Position numbers and translations under genes: made by a program | Notes under the pieces: generated by a model | What the model saw: the letters and a program-made list of their open reading frames with translations, nothing else | Database searches by the model: none | What the model was told of the DNA's origin: nothing | NCBI GenBank assembly: GCA_001940845.1 | Contig: MSGV01000029.1 | Span: forward strand, 117,833 to 152,849 | Length of the DNA stretch: 35,017 nucleotides | Source of the DNA: Christensenellaceae bacterium Phil7 | GTDB lineage: Bacteria; Bacillota; Clostridia; Christensenellales; CAG-138 | Reading direction: 5' to 3' | In this document: piece by piece, positions 7,865 through 15,363 of the stretch | How positions within the stretch are numbered: the first letter of the stretch is position 1 | Layout: the number at the start of each line of letters is the position of its first letter

Positions 7865-7983
7865 TTCTACCATCAAGAAATTAAGAAATCAACAAAAAAC
7901 ACCCTGCATATTCGCAACGTGTCATTTGATGTGCCCCCTTTCAAGTAGGCAGTGAAAAAACAAAAGAATATTCTGTTTTTGGA

Positions 7984-8016
7984 GATGGTCTCTGCTTTGG
8001 CAGGGGCCATCTTTTT
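7984..8016 (+). terminator. Intrinsic terminator at the end of the IS3 relic
   Basis: GATGGTCTCTGC-TTTG-GCAGGGGCCATC forms a 12-bp stem (two G-U pairs) at 7984-8011 followed by TTTTT. It reads on the plus strand, opposite to the transposase. Confidence 0.6.
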
Positions 8017-8898
8017 ATGCAGCCGCATAAAACTCCATGGGTGCCATGCAGCGAAGCCGCTTCTGGCATCGCCTTATGTTGTAGAAATATATGTACTGTT
8101 CAATGGCATCTGTCAATTTCTGATCGCTCATAAACTTTTTCAGATAGTACATTTCAGATTTCAGGATACCCCAGAATCCTTCCATCGGGCCGTTGTCAAT
8201 GCATCTGCCAACTGTGGACATGCTTTGTACTATCTTTGCTTTGCCCAGTTTGGCTCGGGAAATTTTACTTGTGTACTGGAATCCACGGTCGCTGTGAAAC
8301 AGAGGATGTGCGTTGGGATGCTTGTTAACCGCTTCGTCAAATGTATTGAACACGAGCTTGTTATTATTGCTTGCCCCAATCTTGAATGTCACGATCCATC
8401 CGTCATACAAGTCAAAGATCGCACTTAAATACAGTTTGTGAACCACCGGTCCTTCGTACCACTTAAACTCTTTTACATCTGTCAGCCATTTCTCGTTAGG
8501 TTTGTTTGCATAGAACTCCCGGTTTAGTATGTTCTCCGCAGTTACTTCCGGCGTAGACGCTGTATAGTTGTATCGTTTCTTTCTGCATACAGATGGTGCA
8601 AAGCTCGCATTAGCCTGTGGATCCGCTTCACATTAAAGACAGTATGGTATATTCGATTAATGGTAATGGTCATTTGCCGGTAGCCTAAAATCCCGTTTTC
8701 TTCTATGTAAAGTGTCTTGATCCACTCAATAATCTGTTCATTTAGCAACTCATTGCTATTTCCCTCTCTTTTTAAACACTTATAATAGGAGCATCTTGGA
8801 ATATGCAAAGTGGCACATAATTTGGATACTGGTTACTCCTTTGTTTCGTGTAAATATTGAATCGCAAGATAGGATGTCTCCTGTCTTACTTCGCCCAC
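8015..8898 (-). pseudogene. IS3-family transposase OrfB, disrupted
   Basis: From a GTG at 8898 the frame reads an OrfB N-terminus, hits an in-frame TAA near 8838 (after 'HETKE'), continues through an HTH_21-type region ('IPRCSYYK', 'GYRQMT'), then shifts frame near 8600. The integrase (rve) core follows in the new frame: 'KPNEKWLTDVKEF' with the first Asp, 'FHSDRGFQYTS' with the second, and 'NGPMEGFWGILKSE' with the catalytic Glu, then 'YNIRRCQKRL'. The DDE triad is visible, but at least one stop and one frameshift inactivate it. It overlaps the OrfA remnant. Confidence 0.75.
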
Positions 8899-9075
8899 CA
8901 AGCGCCTCCTTCCAGTTCCTTCACTTTTTTTAACATTTCAATCTCCATTTCTTTGTCCCGGAGCTGAACCTCCAGCATACGCACCTGGACCCGGGGTCAT
9001 CTCACTTTCCGGCTTAGTGCGCCCTCTGCCGTCTGCCGAACCGTCTATACCCTTTTCCTCATACTTGCGAACCTA
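8886..9075 (-). pseudogene. IS3-family OrfA C-terminal remnant
   Basis: The minus strand encodes 'YEEKGIDGSADGRGRTKPE' and, after a frame change near 9000, 'VRMLEVQLRDKEMEIEMLKK', the leucine-zipper region typical of OrfA, ending at a TAA at 8886. The N-terminal helix-turn-helix is missing, so the element is truncated here. Confidence 0.55.
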
Positions 9076-9185
9076 GGAGTAATGCTCATGGGTAATAAAG
9101 AAGCAGACTATAAAATACAGACAAGGACAGCAGCCCCGCCGCTATTCCGTACAGCCAAAGGGGAGATAGCAAAACAGGCGGCAGA

Positions 9186-9331
9186 CAAGGGGCTGTAAAA
9201 AACTCAAAACTTTAGAGACAGCACCTAATAAAATCCAGCAAAAGATTTTACAAACGAAGCCTTCTGCTGGATTTTTATCACTTATGTTCCAAGTTGCTTT
9301 TGCGGAAAAGGAGCTTTTTTACAGCCCCTTG
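9186..9331. repeat. 146-bp element with perfect 17-bp inverted repeats, MITE-like
   Basis: CAAGGGGCTGTAAAAAA (9186-9202) is the exact reverse complement of TTTTTTACAGCCCCTTG (9315-9331). The interior has no open frame and carries an internal hairpin at 9230-9275. The arms resemble transposon ends, and the position between an IS relic and a truncated gene fits a non-autonomous mobile element. The preceding stretch, 9076-9185, has only a short unassignable open frame (9088-9198). Confidence 0.5.
9230..9275. terminator. Hairpin with T-rich flanks inside the MITE-like element
   Basis: An 11-bp perfect stem (AAAATCCAGCA at 9230-9240 with TGCTGGATTTT at 9265-9275) surrounds a 24-nt loop; T-runs follow on both strands. 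It may end transcription of the DUF3795/GNAT genes from the right. Confidence 0.45.
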
Positions 9332-9350
9332 CTGAGTTAATTAAATATCT

Positions 9351-9557
9351 CTACCGATTTATACTTGAATTTTTCTTCCACCGTAGCCAATCCTTATCCA
9401 AGACCGTTGTGTGCGGCTCTGTCAGAATTTTATCACAGGGGAAGTTTTTGTACCCGCCGCAAAAGCGGATGCCGCTTTTAATAACACAATCACGGGTATA
9501 GCAATCGCCCTCTTTATGCTCATCCACACAGCCAAGACAATTTCCTGTGAACAGCAC
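9351..9557 (-). pseudogene. 5'-truncated DUF3795 cysteine-rich protein
   Basis: Sixty-eight codons starting from a GTG encode the C-terminal two thirds of a DUF3795-type protein: 'NCLGCVDEH', 'DCYTRDC', 'RFCGGYKNFPCDK', then 'VLDKDWLRWKK', which is typical of the family's tail. The usual N-terminal 'CG.C...C' cysteine pair is absent and the frame overlaps the end of the GNAT gene by 38 bp, so a deletion has probably removed the gene start. A GAGGAGG lies upstream of the GTG, so a short product is not excluded. The function of the family is unknown. Confidence 0.55.
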
Positions 9558-10071
9558 CGGCGATTTCCTCCTCTATCGCAGGTTTTTTCCACTTTTCAAA
9601 GACTTGGGCCTCCAGGTGAGGGATGTAGCTCATGTTTTTGTATCCAAGCTTCAGAAGCAGATTCATACTCGGTAGATTCTCCGGTTCTGTAAAGCTGATA
9701 AAGTCCCAAGTTTGATAAGTCTTGTGGAGCAGACTTATGAGGGCTGATAAATTTTCGTAAGCATAGCCTTTTCGGTGGTGGCGATAAGAGAAAGTATAAC
9801 CCAAGGAGATTGTTCCGTCCTCCGGCATAACTACGATTTCTCCAACCATCTCGTCTGTATCTTTTAAGGCTACTGCAATCATGAAGGGAGCATCTACGCC
9901 AAGGACATCCTCTTTCCGCCTTTGTAGCAGTTGCACAATACCATCGAGATATTTTACTTGTCCACGCTGATGGTTGGCACAGATTTCGTTGTTACGGTAA
10001 TCGTGTATAATGGCTGCATCCTCTGTTTTTACATTGCGGAGGATTAGCCTTTCTGTTTCCATAAAGGTCAT
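9520..10071 (-). CDS. GNAT-family N-acetyltransferase (RimJ/RimL-like)
   Basis: A 183-residue protein that starts at the ATG at 10071 with a GGGGGA site 8 bases upstream; an internal ATG three codons on (METERLIL) is the alternative. 'ETERLILRNVKTEDA' is the classical N-terminal GNAT strand and helix, 'ISLGYTFSYRHHRKGYAYE' includes the acetyl-CoA-binding turn with the R/Q-x-x-G-x-A-like motif, and 'NLPSMNLLLKLGYKN' is the C-terminal motif. Such proteins acetylate small amines or protein N-termini; the substrate here is unknown. The last ~20 residues read into the truncated DUF3795 gene and may not be native. It is the only clearly intact enzyme gene among several broken neighbours. Confidence 0.8.
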   Translation of the reverse strand: MTFMETERLILRNVKTEDAAIIHDYRNNEICANHQRGQVKYLDGIVQLLQRRKEDVLGVDAPFMIAVALKDTDEMVGEIVVMPEDGTISLGYTFSYRHHRKGYAYENLSALISLLHKTYQTWDFISFTEPENLPSMNLLLKLGYKNMSYIPHLEAQVFEKWKKPAIEEEIAGAVHRKLSWLCG

Positions 10072-10121
10072 TTTCTATTCCCCCTTCGTAGTAATCGATA
10101 TCGCCGGACTGAGGGAAAATC

Positions 10122-10562
10122 TTATTGATACCCATTCCCCCAAATGCCGATCTTGTCAGAATCGGGATACACGGCAATGTCTACATCGTGAACAGCATCA
10201 ATATAGACAAGGTTCTCTGCTTTCGATGTGTTCGTGAGCTTATGTGCTCCCGCCTCTCCGGGGGGAAAGAATAGGAGCTCGCCTGCTTCAACTGTTCTCT
10301 CACCATTCGGGGGTTTCATCACACCTTTACCGCTGATAATGTAAAAGGTTTCCTCGTTCCTGTGATGGTAGTGATAGGGATATGCCGATTTTAGCAGCGT
10401 TATCTCATAAACGCTGACTACAGTGTTATTGGCAGCACCAAACGGCACAAACTTCCGTCTATAATATTCGTAGCCTTCATGCTCACATTTGTGGCTGACG
10501 ACTATATCTTCAATTTTTGAATGTTTGATTTCGCTCATAATGCAAGCTGAAGTGTTCGGCAT
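10122..10562 (-). CDS. Small cupin-domain protein
   Basis: Up to 146 residues. The beta-barrel cupin core is clear: 'YPYHYHHRNEETFYIISG' gives the histidine/glutamate metal-binding motif 1, and 'AGELLFFPPGEAGAHKL' gives motif 2 with the final His. The start is uncertain: an ATG at 10538 (MSEIKHSKIED) matches the protein-like sequence, while an ATG at 10562 is also open; neither has a strong ribosome binding site. Translation may be coupled to the methyltransferase frame that overlaps it. The substrate is not predictable; stand-alone cupins of this kind are often sugar or small-molecule binders or isomerases. Confidence 0.7.
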   Translation of the reverse strand: MPNTSACIMSEIKHSKIEDIVVSHKCEHEGYEYYRRKFVPFGAANNTVVSVYEITLLKSAYPYHYHHRNEETFYIISGKGVMKPPNGERTVEAGELLFFPPGEAGAHKLTNTSKAENLVYIDAVHDVDIAVYPDSDKIGIWGNGYQ

Positions 10563-11036
10563 TTGAACTTTCTTTTATAATACATAGTTCTACTTTAGAA
10601 CATAGCTGTTCTATATATGCCCTATCTTGCGTATCCCTTTTTACAATCCCATAGGTTGTGTGATTTTTATGTCCGTCAATCAAAACATCGACATCAACTA
10701 AAAACGGACGGGGTATGCAGATGTGATCTCGCAATCCCAAATTACCAAGCTGCCTCCCTTCTTTAGAACTCTTACGATTCCCGAAATGGCTTTTGCCTGC
10801 TCCGATGCCGTCATATACATCAGCGTATAAAAGAATGTCGCATTGTCAAAAAGACCGTTATCATATTTTAGGTCGGTGGCATCCATCAAAACCTTTTCAA
10901 AACCGCTTGGAGCTTCGTCCAGCTCCTCCTGTGAATTGTCTATGGAAACAACTTGTTCACCGTAAGTGCGACCGATAAAACCGCCACCGCCAATATCCAA
11001 AATGCTTCCTTTAAGTTCTTTACTCAGTATAATCAT
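10510..11036 (-). pseudogene. SAM-dependent methyltransferase, frameshifted
   Basis: It starts at the ATG at 11036, which overlaps the stop of the upstream GNAT gene (ATGA). The class I fold is visible: 'GSILDIGGGGFIGRTYG' (SAM loop), 'VVSIDNSQEELDEAP', 'VLMDATDLKYDNGLFDN', 'VLKKGGSLVIWDCEI'. The frame then stops early after 'TSAYPVRF'. The expected continuation (PFLVDVDVLIDGHKNHTTYG ... YIEQLC) is present in the next frame, so a single indel in the CCCCGTCCG run at about 10709-10716 disrupts the gene. The substrate is unknown. Confidence 0.7.
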
Positions 11037-11560
11037 AGTTGATTTTCCCAATCCTCTCTTAAAAGGCCATAGAAATAGAAGTCTGCGGGTTTTCCATCGT
11101 TGCCTTTTGTTTGGCTTCTTTGTACGCACTCTAACTTCATGCCGAGCTTCTGCATAAACCCAACCGATTTAACGCCATCAATAGCTTCTGCAAAAACCTT
11201 GTGGACATCAAGCTCACGGAACGCATAGTCGATCACGGTTTTTCAGGCTTAGTATGCGTAGCCCTGCCGCCAGTAGCTGCGATTGAAAAACCAGCCCATT
11301 TCATAAACACCGGGATCAAACTCATTGAAAATGATATATCCGATCATCTTCTGTGACCGCTTTTCTACCGCTACCACAGCACCGTGCCAACCAATATAGA
11401 AAGATTCTAGGAACTCCTTTGTCTTTTCAAAATCATAAGGTGGCTCGCAGTTTAGCATTGTTCCCTCATCGCCCAAAATCTCGTAAAGGTCATTAGCATC
11501 GTCCGGTGTGAAATTACGGATGATAAGCCTTGCTGTTTCAATTTGTTCGATTTTCGTAGT
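11033..11560 (-). pseudogene. GNAT-family acetyltransferase with two nonsense codons
   Basis: One continuous frame encodes a full GNAT: 'IETARLIIRNFTPDDANDLY', 'MIGYIIFNEFDPGVYEMGWF', 'WRQGYAY', then TAA, Ala, TGA, and on to 'VIDYAFRELDVHKVFAE' and 'SVGFMQKLGMKLECV'. The family usually has 'YEACKA' here, so the Glu and Cys codons have become stops (about 11239-11251). No ATG start is visible upstream of 'IETARL', so initiation is also lost or non-canonical. It overlaps the next gene by ATGA, which indicates a former operon. Confidence 0.7.
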
Positions 11561-11565
11561 TGCTT

Positions 11566-12445
11566 TTATCTCATTGAGTACCAGCTCGGCATCGGATTTT
11601 TCATATCATCATACCATTCCAAAACCTCTTTTGCCTGATTTCTCATAGTTTTGATTTCGCCCTCACCAAATGGAATTGCCCAATAAAGAGAGGACAAGGT
11701 ATTGCTTGAAATATAGAGAGCAAGCAATTTCCAAAATACAAGCGGAACGGCATTATCAAAGTAGCCATTTACCATACCCGAAGCAAATAATGGTGCGGCT
11801 TGGGCACACCAAACGATGCGGTTAAGCTCTCCCCACGGGTCTCCGAAATCATTGCGTTTAAAATCTATGATGTTTAGTTTGTCACCACTGTCTATCATCA
11901 TATTTCCAATGTGATAATCGCCATGTTGATAGGTTTGCGGTCTGCTATGAAGCAGATGACGATTAGCTTCTATAAAATCAATAGATTCTTGTCCATTGTC
12001 ATATTTGAGAGGACATTCGGCGTACTTCTTGATTTTATAATCCATTTTGCGGTTAAAACTACTCTCCCAATCCTCTCGTGCATCGGGAGCAGGGATTGAA
12101 TGAATTTTGCGAAGTATACGCCCTGCTTCAAGACCGTAGCTGTATTGCTCGGCATCTGAATATCTGTTGATTACTTCTTCCGCATCTTCGCCGTCTATCC
12201 ATCCAGCTTTGAATAGAGTAAACACCATCCTCGCAAGTGCCAAATTCAATAGGCAAGCACATTGGAACACCCAAAGATGCGACTTGCATCATCATATCAA
12301 ACTCTGATTTTTTGGTGTTATACTCTGCAATATCAGATACACGCAGGAGATACCGATTTCCATTCTCAGCAGTAACACAATATTTTTTGTCTTTCTACCA
12401 ACCTTTGTCTATCGTCTCTTTTGTTACAATTCATATCTTTGTCAT
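11566..12445 (-). pseudogene. Aminoglycoside-phosphotransferase (APH) family gene, broken
   Basis: It starts at the ATG at 12445 after GAGGT. The frame reads MTKI, TGA, IVTKETIDKGW, TAG, KDKKYCVTAENGNRYLLRV and on to 'VYSIQSW', where a 4-bp tandem duplication (GGATGGAT, near 12203-12212) shifts the frame. The remainder is intact: 'HGDYHIGNMMID' is the catalytic loop with Asp and Asn, and 'LNIIDFKRNDFGDPW' is the metal-binding Asp. Members phosphorylate aminoglycosides, homoserine-like or other small molecules; this copy is most like clostridial uncharacterised APH enzymes. With two stops and one frameshift it should be inactive. Confidence 0.75.
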
Positions 12446-12469
12446 GCTATTTACCTCATATTTGCATAG

Positions 12470-14359
12470 CTATATCATCCCAAAGAACTTCAATGCCTCT
12501 GTAATTGCCGCTTCCTTCTCAGGCGGGCATTTCGGCTGCCTGGAATTTTCAGACTTCGGTTTGTTGTAATTCTCCCGCTCGATAATTCCATATTTCTGCT
12601 TAATCTGGGCGATATCGAGGGATGATACTTTCAATCCGGTCTGCTCCAGCACACGCTCTTTTATCTGACCGTATGTGGCATCGGTCTGAAAGCCTGACAT
12701 ATCCATATCTTCCAAAGAGAACTCAACCCGAATCTTTTTCGAGTCGATTTCTCCCTTGGAAAGTAAGACAACCGTCTCAACATGCACCGTTCCAGGAAAC
12801 ATATCTATTGGCTGCACAGAGTCTATTTGATAGCCAGCGCCAGCGAGGCGTTTACAATCGCGGGCAAGCGTAGCGGGATTACAGGAGACATATGCGATGC
12901 GAGGAATGCCGCTTCTGATAATTGCATCGATAACTTCAGACTCCGCACCCTTCCTTGGTGGATCCAGAACCAATGCGGTAAAGCAATCGTTGCTGCGATG
13001 TTTGCTGCTTTGGGAATTACATTGCAATTCATTATAGCATATAGAATTCACAGCGTTAACAGTTCTATTGTCACTGTATAATTCATCGGTGCTGCTCAAC
13101 AGCATAATGCTAGCCTCGGCCTTTTCACTCTCCATATGAGCATGTTTGCCGCATCCTATAATCCGGGGCAATATATCCTCCGCATTGCCACAGATGAAAT
13201 TAGCATTTTTAATACCATTCCTATCGGCATTGTACTTTGCATCCTCTATTGCAGCAGGTACAGACTCAATACCAAGTACTTGACCTGCTTTTCTTGCCAT
13301 CAGCAATGATATAGTACCTATACCGCAATACAGATCTATTACACTGTCAGCACTGGTAAGCTTCAATCCATCGATCGCAGCCGTATAAAGCTTTAGCGTT
13401 TGCACAGGATTTATCTGTAAAAAGCTTTCTGCGCTTACATTGAATTTTAATCCCATCAGCTCTTCTTCAACCGATTTTTGTCCATAGATAACACGATTCT
13501 TTTTACCCAGAATCAAACTTGTATCTTGTGAATTAATATTATGGATAATCGTGCGAAGATTGGGAATATCACTTTTTAAATAATCTATGAGTTCAGATTC
13601 ATGCGGAAGTGGACCAGTTGTGATCACCACCACCATGACTCCATCGGAGGTTAGCCTTATCATACCATGGCGCAGAATCCCGGTAGTATGAGCATTCTTT
13701 TGCTTTTTGCACTGATTATATAACTGCAAAACCTTACCCTTTTTAGATTCGTAAGCCTTTAATCCAAACTTATTTGCCCACCGGCAAAGCGTTTTCATCG
13801 CCGATATTGTAATGGTGTTTTGCAACAGACAATCGTTGATAGGTATCAATTTATGGCTCTTGCGCTCATAACAGCCAAACACGACCTTTCCGTTTAAATT
13901 ACCAAACGGAAAGCTTGCCTTATTTCGATAGCGAAATGGCTCGTCCATACCAATGATAGGGTTAATATCGATACTTTTAAACCCTCCAATGCGCTCAAGA
14001 GCATCCTGCACCCATATTTGTTTTGCATGCAGCTGGGCAGCATAGCCCATATGCACGAGAGAACATGCGCCGCAGCTTTTAAACGCGGGACACAATGGTT
14101 TTACGCGATCCGGAGAGGCGGACAACACCTCCACAAGCTCAGCCTCTGCATAGTTCTTCTGAATCCTTGTTATTCTGACCAGCACTTCCTCTTTCAATAA
14201 TGTATATGGAACAAATACTGCCATGCCTGAGATTCTGCCGATGCCCTTCCCTTCCGATGAAATCGCCGTTATTCTCAGATTCACTTCCTGCCCGACTTTA
14301 ATCGGATAACTACCAACTAACATAAATTTCTGTCTCTTAATAAACCTGCTGTCATTCAC
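12470..14359 (-). CDS. rlmD: 23S rRNA (uracil-C5)-methyltransferase, RlmD/RumA family
   Basis: A 629-residue protein: N-terminal TRAM domain (about 20-78), [4Fe-4S] cysteines C90, C96, C99 and C177 in the RumA pattern, 'SAESFLQINPVQT' (309-321), SAM-binding 'VIDLYCGIGTISLLMA' (340-355), 'LVLDPPRKG' (463-471), the catalytic Cys493 in 'YVSCNPATLARD' and the general base Glu528 in 'HVETVVLL'. It forms m5U in 23S rRNA. It is longer than the usual ~450 residues because of a Ser/Asn-rich insertion (402-460) between SAM motifs and the clostridial C-terminal extension (from about 540). The start is uncertain: the GTG at 14359 abuts the pfkA stop, and the ATG at 14323 (MLVGSYPIKVG) fits the family better. 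Probably co-transcribed with pfkA. Confidence 0.9.
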   Translation of the reverse strand: MNDSRFIKRQKFMLVGSYPIKVGQEVNLRITAISSEGKGIGRISGMAVFVPYTLLKEEVLVRITRIQKNYAEAELVEVLSASPDRVKPLCPAFKSCGACSLVHMGYAAQLHAKQIWVQDALERIGGFKSIDINPIIGMDEPFRYRNKASFPFGNLNGKVVFGCYERKSHKLIPINDCLLQNTITISAMKTLCRWANKFGLKAYESKKGKVLQLYNQCKKQKNAHTTGILRHGMIRLTSDGVMVVVITTGPLPHESELIDYLKSDIPNLRTIIHNINSQDTSLILGKKNRVIYGQKSVEEELMGLKFNVSAESFLQINPVQTLKLYTAAIDGLKLTSADSVIDLYCGIGTISLLMARKAGQVLGIESVPAAIEDAKYNADRNGIKNANFICGNAEDILPRIIGCGKHAHMESEKAEASIMLLSSTDELYSDNRTVNAVNSICYNELQCNSQSSKHRSNDCFTALVLDPPRKGAESEVIDAIIRSGIPRIAYVSCNPATLARDCKRLAGAGYQIDSVQPIDMFPGTVHVETVVLLSKGEIDSKKIRVEFSLEDMDMSGFQTDATYGQIKERVLEQTGLKVSSLDIAQIKQKYGIIERENYNKPKSENSRQPKCPPEKEAAITEALKFFGMI

Positions 14360-15322
14360 CTAAAATTTTGCCATCACGGAATTCAGGTCGTAAAGCTTAT
14401 CATCAAATGTATCGTTAACATTGACAGCTTGTTCAAGTGGAACACTCACTATCTTATTATTTTTTATTCCGACTGCATATCCACCCTTACCATCAGAAAG
14501 CAACTCCACAGCTCGCTGACCTAATCTTGCAGCCAATACCCTATCAAATGCAGATGGATTACCACCACGCTGGATATAACCAAGTACAGTTCCCTTTATT
14601 TCTACATCGGTATGGGCTCGCACGTATTCGCAAAAAGCTTCCGAAGAGCCCGCACCTTCTGCAATAAGCACTATGCTTGTCAGTTTGCCCCTAAGCTTAT
14701 TTGCAGCCAGAATATTTGCAGCATCTTCCCAAGGCATGGGACGTTCCGGCACCAGAATAAGATCCGCTGCACCGCTTACTCCCGCCCATAACGCTATATC
14801 ACCGCAGCGCCTTCCCATAACCTCTATCACACCAACTCTGTCGTGCGCACGCATAGTATCACGAATTTTATATATTTCATTCATCACGTTATTTATTGCA
14901 GTATCAAATCCAATCGTAAAGTCCGTATAACCCATATCATTATCGATCGTTCCAGGTATCCCGATAACCTTAATACCCAGCTTAAAAAGTGCCTCAGCAC
15001 CTCTAAAGCTGCCATCTCCTCCGATTACGATCAAGCCTTCTATGCCATATGCCTTTAAAACATTTAACGCCTTTTTCGTTCCTTCTTCGCTCTTGAATTC
15101 CTCGCTGCGTGCAGTTCTTAATACGGTCCCTCCCTTATGCATCTTATTTTCCACCATCTCGTGTGTAATATAGTCGACTCTGCCTTCTATGAGACCTTTG
15201 TAACCATGATATATGCCCATTACCTGCATATCCATATCAACTCCGGTTTTGAATACAGAGCGAATACAGGCGTTCATTCCTGGGGTATCTCCTCCGCTCG
15301 TTAAAACACCGATTCGTTTCAT
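14360..15322 (-). CDS. pfkA: ATP-dependent 6-phosphofructokinase
   Basis: A 320-residue protein, the normal length for bacterial PfkA, which phosphorylates fructose-6-phosphate in glycolysis. The ATG at 15322 is used because MKRIGVLTSGGDTPGMN is the family's N-terminus and AAAGGA lies upstream; the longer frame to 15367 only reads into dnaE. 'GGDGS' marks the ATP-dependent type (pyrophosphate enzymes have GGDDS). 'PGTIDNDMGYTDFTIGFDTA' holds the catalytic Asp, and 'MGRRCGDIA' and 'RGGNPSAFDRVLA' contact the sugar phosphate. It follows dnaE by 41 bp and abuts rlmD, so the three likely share a transcript. Confidence 0.95.
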   Translation of the reverse strand: MKRIGVLTSGGDTPGMNACIRSVFKTGVDMDMQVMGIYHGYKGLIEGRVDYITHEMVENKMHKGGTVLRTARSEEFKSEEGTKKALNVLKAYGIEGLIVIGGDGSFRGAEALFKLGIKVIGIPGTIDNDMGYTDFTIGFDTAINNVMNEIYKIRDTMRAHDRVGVIEVMGRRCGDIALWAGVSGAADLILVPERPMPWEDAANILAANKLRGKLTSIVLIAEGAGSSEAFCEYVRAHTDVEIKGTVLGYIQRGGNPSAFDRVLAARLGQRAVELLSDGKGGYAVGIKNNKIVSVPLEQAVNVNDTFDDKLYDLNSVMAKF

Positions 15323-15363
15323 TTTATATGCATTCCTTTCATGTGTTATTTTTCTCATAAAAA

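Larger units (their letters stand above)
7930..9075 (-). mobile_element. Degenerate IS3-family (IS150-like) insertion sequence
   Basis: A transposase OrfB with an integrase core and an OrfA remnant lie in the usual IS3 order, with OrfA ending just inside OrfB in another frame. The left end is placed near 7930, where a sequence typical of such element ends begins (TGTGCCCCCTTTCAAGTAG). The right end is lost: OrfA lacks its N-terminal helix-turn-helix. A strong hairpin with T5 tail (7984-8016) just inside the left end would block plus-strand transcription. Stops and frameshifts make it non-autonomous. Confidence 0.7.

Noticed and set aside
7952-8428. Plus-strand open frame of 158 codons within the IS relic
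   Set aside because: It is the complement of the transposase integrase core, which has a clear DDE triad on the other strand.
9088-9198. Short plus-strand frame MGNKEADYKIQTR... as a mobilisation-protein fragment
   Set aside because: It looks faintly like Ala/Lys/Thr-rich conjugative-element proteins, but it is too short and low in complexity to assign.
12782-13081. Plus-strand open frames inside rlmD, pfkA and dnaE
   Set aside because: They overlap highly conserved enzymes on the minus strand and have no ribosome binding sites or domain signals.
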